Under the pieces are notes generated by a model. It worked only from the letters and a program-made list of their open reading frames with translations. It did no database searches and was not told the DNA's origin. Both the position numbers and the translations under genes were made by a program. From assembly GCA_963772065.1 (NCBI GenBank), contig CAVYVZ010000004.1:124001-188000 (forward strand): a stretch of DNA of 64,000 nucleotides, in the 5' to 3' direction. Origin of the DNA: CAVYVZ01 sp963772065. GTDB lineage: Bacteria; Acidobacteriota; Vicinamibacteria; Vicinamibacterales; UBA2999. This document shows, one piece after another, positions 44,494 through 54,264 of the stretch (position 1 is its first letter; each line of letters begins with the position of its first letter).

Positions 44494-44910
44494 ATGAAGG
44501 CAGCGGCGGTCTGGTCAGCAAGCGCGTGCGCAGCGGCGATGGCGCTCACGATCGCGGCGTGCGGCGGTGGAAGCAGCTCGCCGACGACGCCAACGAACCC
44601 GGGCGGTGGTGGCGGCGGCGGTGGGACGACGATGACGATCACGATCGGCGCCGACGGAGCCGTTTCGCCCTCGTCGCTGACGGTGCCCGTCGGTTCGCGC
44701 GTCACGTTCGTCAACAATCACAACCGGCAGCATGACATGTCGTCGGACCCACATCCGGAGCATACGAACTGCCCCGAGATCACGGTGGGCAACCTGCAGC
44801 CCGGGCAGAGCCGCCAGACGCAGAACCTGAACACCGCACGAACCTGCGGCTATCACGATCACAACGAGCCCTCGACGACCTCGTTGCAGGGCACCATTCG
44901 AATTCAGTAG
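44494..44910 (+). CDS. Cupredoxin-domain lipoprotein
   Basis: A 138-aa lipoprotein: lipobox IAAC (Cys23), a Ser/Thr/Pro/Gly linker (SSSPTTPTNPGGGGGGGG) and a plastocyanin-like domain (TITIGADGAVSPSSLTVPVGSRVTFVNN). Copper ligands H80 (NRQHDM), C118 (RTCGYH) and H121 or H123. Last gene of the CuA-cytochrome-barrel-cupredoxin set; its 3' end overlaps the convergent hydroxyacyl-CoA dehydrogenase by 7 bp. Confidence 0.85.
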   Translation: MKAAAVWSASACAAAMALTIAACGGGSSSPTTPTNPGGGGGGGGTTMTITIGADGAVSPSSLTVPVGSRVTFVNNHNRQHDMSSDPHPEHTNCPEITVGNLQPGQSRQTQNLNTARTCGYHDHNEPSTTSLQGTIRIQ

Positions 44911-45774
44911 TCGTACACCCCCTTACCGACCTTTTTGCCCAACCGGCCGGCCCTGACATGCTGCTCGAGCAGCGGACAGGGTCGGAATTTCTCGCCGAGC
45001 GTCCGGTGCAGATACTGGAGGATGCTGAGGCGCGTGTCGAGCCCGACGAGGTCCACCATCTCGAACGGACCCATCGGATGGTTCAGCCCGAGCTTCAGCG
45101 CCTTGTCGATATCGCGTGCCGACGCCACGCCTTCCTGGAGCATGTAGAACGCTTCGTTGCCGATCATCGCGTTGATCCGGCTGGTGACGAAGCCGGGCGA
45201 CTCTCGGATGAGGACCGTCTCCTTCCCCATCCTGTGGGCGACTTCCTCGATCGCCGCGAGCGTGGCCTCGCCGCTGTCGAACGTCCTCACGATCTCCACG
45301 AGCTTCATGCGATGAACCGGGTTGAAGAAGTGCATCCCGGCGAGGCGTGACGGATCATCGAGGACCGCCGCTATTTCGCTGATGCTCAGGGCCGAGGTGT
45401 TCGTGGCGAGCACCGCATGCCTCGGCGCGAGCGTCTGGACGTCGCCGAACGTCGCGAGCTTGAGCTGGATCTGCTCGGGCACCGCCTCGATGATCATGTC
45501 CGCGCGGTCGACGGCCGACGCCAGATCGCGGGTCGCCGTGAGCCTGCCCTCGATTGCGGCTGCCTCGCCCGCCGGCAGCTTCCCCAGTTCCACGCTTGTC
45601 GTGACGATCCTCCGGATCGCCGCGACGCCCACATCGAGCGCCGACTCAGTGACGTCGTACATCGCCGTCTCGTAGCCGCCGGCGAGCGCCGCATGGGCGA
45701 TGCCGTGCCCCATCGTCCCGGCACCCAACACTGCAGCGATTCGCGTGATCGTCTACCTGAGCGTCAGGGCTCAT
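44904..45774 (-). CDS. 3-hydroxyacyl-CoA dehydrogenase (frameshifted near start)
   Basis: NAD-dependent beta-oxidation enzyme. Rossmann motif GAGTMGHGIA, catalytic His in MHFFNPVHRMKLVEIV, and NRINAM/ GFVTSRINAMIGNEAF signature. The uninterrupted frame begins only at a GTG at 45731 (MLGAGTMG), which would delete the first beta strand. An ATG at 45772-45774, immediately after the upstream enoyl-CoA hydratase stop, followed by a one-base insertion near 45752, gives MSPDAQVD-ITRIAAVLGAGTMG and restores the strand and typical length (~289 aa). It forms one transcript with the box genes. Confidence 0.88.
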
Positions 45775-46578
45775 CTATCGTCCGGTGAATTTCGGCGTGC
45801 GTTTTTCAACGTTCGCGCTGATTCCTTCGGCGGCATCGGCGCTCTCGAACAGCCGCTGCTGCAGCTCGCGCTCGAGCGCGAGCGCTTCGTGGAACCCGAC
45901 TTCGAGCCCCGACTGGACGGCACGCTTGATGTGGCCGACCGACTTGCTGGCGGCGTGCGGCGGCGTGAACTGTCGTGCGTAGTCGAGCGCCGCCTCGCGA
46001 AACGAACGCCCCTTCAGGTCGGCGTCGCCCCACACCTCGTTCACCAGTCCAAGCCCTCGCGCCTCCTCGAACGACATGAGCCGCCCGGTCACCATCAGCT
46101 CGATGGCCCTGGCCTTCCCGAGCAGTCGCGTCAGTCGCTGCGTGCCGCCGGTGCCGGGCAGCACGCCCAGCTTCACCTCCGGCAGCCCGATCTTGCCGCC
46201 GTCCTTTCTCGCGATGCGGATGTCAGCGGCCATCGCCACCTCGAGCCCTCCACCGACGCAGTGGCCGTTGAGCGCGGCGATGACCAGCTTCGGCGTTTGC
46301 TCGAGGCGGTTCATCGTTTCGTTTGCGTGGAGGCAGAAGTAGTACTTCCAGTCGGGGTCGGCGTCCCTGAGCATGGAGATGTTGGCGCCAGCGCAGAAGA
46401 ACTTCTCGCCCGAGCCGCGGATGACGATGACGTGAACGTCGCGATCCATGCGTGCGCTGAGGATCGCGTCGTCGATCTCGCGCATCATCTCGTGCGAGTA
46501 CGTGTTGGCCGGCGGGTCGCGGAGCTCGATCTCGGCGACCCCACTCTCGACGGTGTAGCTGATCCTCGAGTAGGACAT
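45775..46578 (-). CDS. Enoyl-CoA hydratase/isomerase family protein
   Basis: A 267-aa crotonase. Oxyanion-loop text KFFCAGANISML and ALNGHCVGGGLEVAMAADIRIA, catalytic Glu region PEVKLGVLPGTGGTQRLTRLLG are present. It lies between boxB (10-bp gap) and the hydroxyacyl-CoA dehydrogenase. In this context it probably hydrates the aliphatic CoA products after benzoyl-CoA ring opening toward beta-ketoadipyl-CoA. Confidence 0.92.
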   Translation of the reverse strand: MSYSRISYTVESGVAEIELRDPPANTYSHEMMREIDDAILSARMDRDVHVIVIRGSGEKFFCAGANISMLRDADPDWKYYFCLHANETMNRLEQTPKLVIAALNGHCVGGGLEVAMAADIRIARKDGGKIGLPEVKLGVLPGTGGTQRLTRLLGKARAIELMVTGRLMSFEEARGLGLVNEVWGDADLKGRSFREAALDYARQFTPPHAASKSVGHIKRAVQSGLEVGFHEALALERELQQRLFESADAAEGISANVEKRTPKFTGR

Positions 46579-46587
46579 GCGTCGGCG

Positions 46588-48012
46588 TCAGAGTTCGGTG
46601 CGGACGTATTCGAAGTCGATGGGCTTCTGGTTGATGCCGCGAATCGGCGGCGCGATGTAGTTTGCGAACTTCCCAGGCTCGTAGACCGGCTTCGCCTGAA
46701 TGCTTTTCAGGTACTCGTTGTCCTTCGGCGACGGGAGCCACTCGCCCTTCCGGCGTTCCCACTCCTCCGCACTGAGCGGCTGTCCCCACGGATCGAAGCG
46801 CAGACCCGAGAAGATGCCGATGCTCCGGTTGAACTTGCGGTCCGGCAGGTAGAACTCGAAGTCGAATGCCGTGCGCGGCAATCCGCTTGTTCCACCGATC
46901 GAGGCCGCTGCGGCAGTCGTCGACGTACCAGTCGCGGAGCACCTCGTTGAGCGCGTTGCGCATCGGGACCTCTCGTTTGGTCGAGCGGCCGTTATCGTCG
47001 ATCACGTCCAGCAGATACACGTCATCGGCAAGGACATGGTCGTCGCCGTGCTTGTCCTCTTCCGCGCGCCCCTTCAGGCCGTTCGTGAAGTAGTTCGCCG
47101 CGTTGCTCGACACTTCGCTGCCATGCAGGTCGAGGCTCTGGCTGAACCAGAAATTGACGTACTTCTGGATGGTGGCGAGGTCGATGCCGCCGACCGTCCG
47201 CACGTCCTCGGAGAAGCCGGCCTCCTTCATCAGCTGACACGTACGCTCCACGATGCGCGACAGGCCCGTGTCGCCGACGAACATGTGGTGCGATTCTTCG
47301 GTCAGCATGAAACGGGTGGTTCGCGACAGCGGATCGAGGGAGCTTTCCGACAGCGAAAGCAGCTGCGACTTCCCATCGCGATCGGTGAACATCGTGAACG
47401 CGAAGAAATCGAGCCAGGTCTCGATGGGCGTGTTGAACGCCTCGAGCATCCGCGGCTTGTCGCGGTTGCCGCTCTGCCGCTCGAGCAGCTCCTCGGCCTC
47501 GTCGCGGCCGTCGCGGCCGAAGTACGAGTGGAGCAGATAGACCATCGCCCAGAGGTGACGGCCCTCTTCGACGTTCACCTGAAACAGGTTCCGAAGGTCG
47601 TACAGGCTCGGACAATGATGGCCGAGCATCCGCTGCTGCTCGACGCTCGCCGGCTCGGTATCGCCCTGCGTGACGATGAGGCGGCGGAGCTGGTTGCGGA
47701 ACTCGCCAGGCACCTCCTGCCATGCGGGCTGGCCCTTGAACTGGCCGAAGTTGATCCGGCGATCGGGCGTCGGCTCCGCGAGGAAGATCCCCCAGCGGTA
47801 GTCGGGCAGCTTCACGTACTCGAAGTGCGCCCAGCCCTTCGCGTCGACGCTCACCGCCGTCCGCAGATACACCTGGTGGTAATGCTGGAACCCTTGCGGC
47901 CCCATATCGGCCCACCACTGCAGGTATTTCGGCTGCCAATGCTCGAGTGCCCGCTGCAGGCGCTTGTTGCCCGACAGGTCGACGTTGTTGGGAATGCGGT
48001 CCTGCAGATTCA

Positions 48013-48013
<1 letters not shown>
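46588..48013 (-). CDS. boxB: Benzoyl-CoA 2,3-epoxidase, oxygenase subunit BoxB (frameshifted)
   Basis: Di-iron oxygenase of the aerobic box pathway that epoxidises benzoyl-CoA with electrons from BoxA. ATG 48013 overlaps boxC's stop (TGATG). Counting from that Met, E120, E150, H153, D211, E240 and H243 (NVEEGRH, TEESHHM) match, from memory, the published Azoarcus di-iron ligands. A +1 insertion at ~46870 breaks the frame; the joined C-terminus FDFEFYLPDRKFNRSIGIFSGLRFDP fits BoxB, and the ~474-aa total equals the family's usual length. BoxA is not in the window. Confidence 0.93.
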
Positions 48014-49685
<1,672 letters not shown>

Positions 49686-49706
49686 GCCGGCGATCCTACT
49701 ACACTA

Positions 49707-49722
49707 TTGAACGCTCGTTCAA
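49707..49722. promoter_or_regulatory. Perfect palindrome TTGAACG-CT-CGTTCAA, TetR operator candidate
   Basis: 16-bp dyad with perfect 7-bp arms, in the 58-bp spacer between boxC (start 49685) and the TetR gene (start 49744). This position lets one dimeric repressor control both divergent promoters, probably lifted by a CoA-thioester ligand. Confidence 0.75.
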
Positions 49723-49743
49723 ATTTTGTGCTATCGTTTCCGC

Positions 49744-50385
49744 GTGAGCGAGGAGGTCGACAAGTTCGAAAGCAAGCGGGTCGAGATCCTGAAAACGGCC
49801 GCCGCGGCCTTCCGCCGCCGCGGTTACCACGGCGCGAGCGTGGACGAGATTGCCGGCACGCTCTCCATGACCAAGGGGAATCTCTACTACTATTTCAAGA
49901 ACAAGGAAGAGATCCTCTACGCCTGCCACGACTACTCCCTCAACCTCATTCTCGATGTGATGGACGAGATTCGCGCCGAGGGCATTCCCGCTGACGAGAA
50001 GCTCCGGAAGTTGATCGTCGCGTTCGTCCACCTCATCATCGACGAGCTGCACAGCACGGCGCTGACACTCGATCTCCAGGCGCTCTCACCGTCGCTCCTC
50101 AGAAAAGTGATTGCCCGGCGCGATCGATTCGACCGCGGCCTCCGCGCCATCATCCAGGAAGGCATCGACGACGGCCTGTTCGCCCCTGCCGACACGAAGC
50201 TGATCGCATTCGCGATCATGGGCGCCGTGAACTGGATTCCGAAGTGGTTCGACCCCGAGGGCGCCGCCAGCTCGGCCAAGGTGGGCGAAACGTTCGCCGG
50301 CTATCTGCTCGCCGGCCTGCGTCGTGTTCCCACGTCCAATCGCCCACATCTTAGGGGCGTCACGAGCGCCGCTCGCGTGTCATAA
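49744..50385 (+). CDS. TetR-family regulator, candidate repressor of the box genes
   Basis: A 213-aa one-component repressor. GTG 49744. HTH ~20-62: RVEILKTAAAAFRRRGYHGASVDEIAGTLSMTKGNLYYYFKNKEEILY. The C-terminal TetR_C helices contain the ligand pocket. It is divergent from boxC-boxB with a perfect operator between them. Canonical box clusters use an XRE-type BoxR, so this would be a different control of benzoate degradation, inferred from gene position. Confidence 0.9.
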   Translation: MSEEVDKFESKRVEILKTAAAAFRRRGYHGASVDEIAGTLSMTKGNLYYYFKNKEEILYACHDYSLNLILDVMDEIRAEGIPADEKLRKLIVAFVHLIIDELHSTALTLDLQALSPSLLRKVIARRDRFDRGLRAIIQEGIDDGLFAPADTKLIAFAIMGAVNWIPKWFDPEGAASSAKVGETFAGYLLAGLRRVPTSNRPHLRGVTSAARVS

Positions 50386-50397
50386 CCGTCACCGCGG

Positions 50398-51660
50398 ATG
50401 ACACCTCTCGAGCTATCGCTTCGCTTCTTCGTACAAGTCGCGATCATCCTTGGCGCGTGCCGCATCGGCGCGCTGGTTGCCGCACGGCTCGGGCAGCCAG
50501 AGGCAGTGGCGCAGATGGTCGTGGGTATCGCCCTTGGCCCGTCGTTGCTCGGCTATCTCGCCCCTGGACTTCAGCAGCAAATCTTCCCGATGGAATCGCG
50601 GCCCATTCTCTATGCGGCAGCGCAGCTCGGGCTTGCGCTCTACATGTTCGTCGTCGGTGTCACGTTCGACAGGGATTTGTTGCGCGCGCAAGCTCGGCGA
50701 GCCGCGGCCGTGTCGGTTGCGGGCATCATGGCGCCCTTCGCGCTCGGCGCATTCCTGGCCGCATGGCTGATGCGCTCGGGCGCCTATTTCGCACCAGGCA
50801 TCGCCCGCCCGACCGCGATGATTTTCCTGGGCGCCGCCATGGCGATTACCGCGTTTCCCATGCTGGCGCGGATCATTCACGAGCGCGGTCTCACCGGCAC
50901 GCCGATCGGCACGCTGGTCCTTGCCGCCGGCTCGATCGACGACGCCGCGGCCTGGTGTCTCCTCGCGATCGTGGTGGGTAGCGCCACGGGTGAGCCCGCC
51001 GTCGCCTGGATCACGATTGGGGGCGGCGCGATCTATGCCGCGGTGACGCTGACGGTGGGCCGCGTGGCACTCTCCCGTCTGGAGCGTCAAGGGATCCAGG
51101 ATGTGTCCGATACGGCGCTGGCGCTGGTTCTCATGCTGGTGATGATTGCCGCGGCGTTGACGGAATTGATCGGAATGCATGCGGTCTTCGGCGCATTCAT
51201 CCTCGGTGTCGCGCTTCCCCGCGGCGTCGTCGCTCGAGGCATTCAGAGGCGAATCGAGCCGTTGACGGTCGCCTTGCTCCTGCCGCTGTTTTTTGTCTAT
51301 TCGGGGTTGAATACGAGGATGGGTCTGCTCGATTCGAGCGCTCTGTGGCTCATCGCGGGCGTCGTGCTGCTCATCGCCTGCATCGCCAAGGGAGGGGCGT
51401 GCGCGGCCGCCGCGGCCCTGGGGGGCGAGCGCTGGCGCAACGCGCTCGCCATCGGCGCGCTGATGAACGCCCGCGGCCTGGTGGAGCTCATCATCCTCAA
51501 CGTGGGGCTCGAGCGCGGCATCATCACGCCGACGCTCTTCACGATCATGGTGATGATGGCGGTGGTCACAACGGTTGCCGCGTCACCGGCGTACGCGCTG
51601 ATCACAGGCGCTCGAGGTTCACACAATGCGCCGGCGCCTGACCGGATCGGACTCGCGTGA
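50398..51660 (+). CDS. Cation:proton antiporter, Kef/CPA2 type
   Basis: A 420-aa inner-membrane antiporter with ~12 TM helices, e.g. VAIILGACRIGALVAARLGQPEAVAQMVVGIALGPSLLG (N-terminal signature of the CPA2 family) and AAGSIDDAAAWCLLAI, where the DD pair is the likely ion site. No RCK domain follows, so it is a core-only type. It lies 12 bp after the TetR gene. Ion specificity (Na+ or K+) is unclear. Confidence 0.9.
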   Translation: MTPLELSLRFFVQVAIILGACRIGALVAARLGQPEAVAQMVVGIALGPSLLGYLAPGLQQQIFPMESRPILYAAAQLGLALYMFVVGVTFDRDLLRAQARRAAAVSVAGIMAPFALGAFLAAWLMRSGAYFAPGIARPTAMIFLGAAMAITAFPMLARIIHERGLTGTPIGTLVLAAGSIDDAAAWCLLAIVVGSATGEPAVAWITIGGGAIYAAVTLTVGRVALSRLERQGIQDVSDTALALVLMLVMIAAALTELIGMHAVFGAFILGVALPRGVVARGIQRRIEPLTVALLLPLFFVYSGLNTRMGLLDSSALWLIAGVVLLIACIAKGGACAAAAALGGERWRNALAIGALMNARGLVELIILNVGLERGIITPTLFTIMVMMAVVTTVAASPAYALITGARGSHNAPAPDRIGLA

Positions 51661-52558
51661 CGTTCTCGGCGACGACGCGGGCGATGCCTTCATAGCTCTG
51701 CACCGTCACCCCCCCGACGTGCGGCGTCGCAAGCACCTGTTCCATCGCCAGCAGCGGATGGTCGGATCCGAGAGGCTCGGCGGCGAACACGTCGAGCCCC
51801 GCGCCGGCGATCACTCCATCGCGCAGTGCGGCAACGAGATCGGCTTCGTCGACGATCGCGCCGCGCGAGACATTGACGACGATGGCGGTGGGCTTCATCG
51901 CGCGGAACACGCGGCCGTTCAACATCGCGCGCGATTGCGGCGTCGCGGACGCGGTGCACACGACGAAGTCCGCGTCGGCAGCGAGGCGGACCAAGTCCAG
52001 CGGCGTACCGAGACGCTCCAGCCCATGGCGCCCGGCCTCGTTTGGATCCGGCGAGCGACGCAGAGCGTCGACGGTCATTCCCATCGCGATCAGCCGTCGC
52101 GCCAGCGCCTTGCCGATCCGTCCAAAACCGACGATCAGCGCGCGTCGGCCGAAGAGCGCATCGCCGACCGGCGCACCCCAGGTGCCTTCGTCGAACATGC
52201 GGGCGCACGTGCGGAGGCGGCGGGCCGTGCCGAGCATCAGCAGCAACGCGTGCTCCGCTGTCGATTCGGCGTTCGGCGTCAGGTCACTCGGCACGTTCGC
52301 AACGTAGATACCGCGAGCGCTCGCGGCGTCGACGTCCACCCCTTCGAGTCCGGCTCCCCACTGCTGGATCAAGCGTGCGGAGGTGATCGCGATGAGGGCG
52401 GCATCGATACGGGTCATCATCGGAATCAGCACATCCGCGGCACCCACCGCCTGCTGCAGGCGATCCGCAGGAACGATCTCGATGTCGTATTCCGGCAAGA
52501 GGGGCGCCAGCACGCCGCGCGCGCCGGGGAACATCGTGCCGCACACCATCACCTTCAC
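51602..52558 (-). CDS. D-2-hydroxyacid dehydrogenase
   Basis: A 318-aa NAD-dependent oxidoreductase. Rossmann motif ALIVGFGRIGKALARRL, catalytic Arg in VNVSRGAIVDEADLVAAL, Glu in DVFAAEPLG, and His in ATPHVGGVT complete the triad. GTG start at 52558 overlaps the UPF0173 stop by 4 bp. It overlaps the antiporter 3' end by 59 bp (convergent). Substrate (phosphoglycerate, glyoxylate or other) is undetermined. Confidence 0.88.
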   Translation of the reverse strand: MKVMVCGTMFPGARGVLAPLLPEYDIEIVPADRLQQAVGAADVLIPMMTRIDAALIAITSARLIQQWGAGLEGVDVDAASARGIYVANVPSDLTPNAESTAEHALLLMLGTARRLRTCARMFDEGTWGAPVGDALFGRRALIVGFGRIGKALARRLIAMGMTVDALRRSPDPNEAGRHGLERLGTPLDLVRLAADADFVVCTASATPQSRAMLNGRVFRAMKPTAIVVNVSRGAIVDEADLVAALRDGVIAGAGLDVFAAEPLGSDHPLLAMEQVLATPHVGGVTVQSYEGIARVVAENVTRVRSGQAPAHCVNLERL

Positions 52559-53247
52559 TCGGAGGTCTCACCCGGTTTCAGCTCGAGCACCTGCACCTTC
52601 ACGAGCTTCTTGAGGTCGGCGGGCGTACCTGTCAGGAGCGGGAACGTACCCCAGTGCATCGGCACGACCTGCCGCACGCCGAGCAGGTCGCACGCGCGAG
52701 CCGCCGTGTCGGGACCCATGGTGAAGCGGTCGCCGATCGGCAGAAACGCGATGTCCGGTTTGTAGATCTCGCCGATGAGCCGCATGTCGCCGAAAAGAGC
52801 CGTATCGCCGGCGAAGTAGATCGTCATGCCGTCTTCGAGGCGCACGATGTAGCCGGCAGGCTCGCCCATGTTGACCATTACGCCGGCGTCCTCGTAGCCC
52901 GCGCTGTGGCGTGCATCCGTCATCGTCACCCTCAGCCCAGCCACGTCGACGGATCCACCCTTGTTCATCGGAACGGTGTTGGCGACGCCCTTCGTGCCAA
53001 GCCAGACACACAACTCGAAGATTCCGACGACCGGCGCGCCGCTCTCGCGCGCGACGGAGATGACGTCGTCCATGTGGTCGGAGTGTCCGTGCGACACGAG
53101 GATCAGATCCACCTTGGGCGGTTTCTTCATGCCATCCGGGCACGAGGGATTGCCCTTCAACCACGGATCGAACATGACGCGTCTGCCTCCCGGTGTCTTC
53201 AGGAGGAACGTGGAATGTCCCAACCAGGTGATGGCGAGCTTGTCCAT
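52555..53247 (-). CDS. UPF0173 metallo-beta-lactamase-fold hydrolase
   Basis: A 230-aa metal-dependent hydrolase. ITWLGHSTFLLKT and LILVSHGHSDHMDDVISVA (HxHxDH) plus TDARHSAGYED, YFAGDTALFGDM and VVPMHWGTFPLLTGTP give the full metal site of the UPF0173 family. Cytoplasmic; natural substrate unknown. It is divergent from lipA (26-bp gap). Confidence 0.92.
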   Translation of the reverse strand: MDKLAITWLGHSTFLLKTPGGRRVMFDPWLKGNPSCPDGMKKPPKVDLILVSHGHSDHMDDVISVARESGAPVVGIFELCVWLGTKGVANTVPMNKGGSVDVAGLRVTMTDARHSAGYEDAGVMVNMGEPAGYIVRLEDGMTIYFAGDTALFGDMRLIGEIYKPDIAFLPIGDRFTMGPDTAARACDLLGVRQVVPMHWGTFPLLTGTPADLKKLVKVQVLELKPGETSE

Positions 53248-53273
53248 GAATCGATAGGGTACACTGGGCAGAA

Positions 53274-54185
53274 ATGTCCGTAGAAGTGCCGCTGCAGTTC
53301 ATCAGGCCCCGCGAGCCGAAACCCGCCTGGCTGAAGGTGCGAGCGCCCGGATCGGAGAACTATCTCCGGCTGAAGGGCATCATGAGCGAGCTGCGGCTGA
53401 ACACCGTGTGCGAGGATGCGCACTGCCCGAACATCGGCGAGTGCTGGCACCACGGGACGGCCACGTTCATGATCCTCGGCGACATCTGCACGCGCGCCTG
53501 CGCCTACTGCGCCGTGGCGCACGGCAAGCCGAACGAGTTGGATCTCGCCGAGCCGGCGCGCGTCGCCGAAGCGATTGCGCGCATGGGTCTGCAGTACGCT
53601 GTGATCACCTCCGTCGATCGCGACGACCTTGCCGACGGGGGCGCTTCCATTTTCGCCGACACGATCCGTCAGACGCGTGCCCGTATGCCGCACTGCCGGA
53701 TCGAGGTGCTCATCCCCGACTTCCAGGGGCTTGATTCGTCGTTGCGGACGGTGCTCGCGGCGGGTCCCGACGTTCTGAACCACAACATCGAAACCGTCCC
53801 GCGGTTGTATCGGATGGCGCGCTCCGGAGGGCGGTACGCACGTTCACTCGAGCTGCTCGACCGATCCCGACACCACGCGCCGGCGATCGCCACGAAGACC
53901 GGCATCATGGTCGGCCTCGGCGAGCACCATGACGAGGTGGTTGCGGTATTCGACGATCTGCGCCGCGTCGGCGTGTCGATCCTCACAATCGGCCAGTACC
54001 TGCGCCCCTCGATGAAGCACGCGCCGATGTCGCGCTACTACCATCCTACCGAATTCGCCGAGCTCAAACGCGCCGCGCTGTCGAAGGGCTTCGTCCACGT
54101 CGAGTCCGGCCCGCTCGTCCGCAGCTCGTATCACGCGCACGAGCAGGCGGACGCGTACACGAACTCGAGAACAAACAAGGCTTAG
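53274..54185 (+). CDS. lipA: Lipoyl synthase
   Basis: A 303-aa radical-SAM enzyme that inserts two sulfurs into octanoyl-protein to make lipoyl groups. Auxiliary cluster CEDAHCPNIGEC, radical-SAM CTRACAYC and C-terminal RSSYHA are all visible. It is convergent with the pyruvate dehydrogenase operon whose E2 needs the lipoyl group. The sharing of a 3' hairpin with lpd suggests paired transcription ends. LipB is not in the window. Confidence 0.97.
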   Translation: MSVEVPLQFIRPREPKPAWLKVRAPGSENYLRLKGIMSELRLNTVCEDAHCPNIGECWHHGTATFMILGDICTRACAYCAVAHGKPNELDLAEPARVAEAIARMGLQYAVITSVDRDDLADGGASIFADTIRQTRARMPHCRIEVLIPDFQGLDSSLRTVLAAGPDVLNHNIETVPRLYRMARSGGRYARSLELLDRSRHHAPAIATKTGIMVGLGEHHDEVVAVFDDLRRVGVSILTIGQYLRPSMKHAPMSRYYHPTEFAELKRAALSKGFVHVESGPLVRSSYHAHEQADAYTNSRTNKA

Positions 54186-54264
54186 GGCTTAAGGCTTAGG
54201 GCTTACGGCCTTGACGACCTAAGCCGACATGGCCCGTAGCCCTGAGCCTTAAGCCCTAAGCCTT
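54177..54264. terminator. GGCTTAAG-family inverted repeat between lipA and lpdA (bidirectional terminator-like)
   Basis: Left arm 54177-54203 (AAGGCTTAGGGCTTAAGGCT then TAGGGCTTACG) pairs with the right arm 54236-54264, which ends AAGCCCTAAGCCTT followed by a T-run. It covers the ends of both convergent genes: the lipA stop lies in the left arm and the lpdA stop in the right arm. The hairpin plus T-run fits an intrinsic terminator for lipA. Same word family as 57046-57095 and 8916-8927. Confidence 0.75.
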
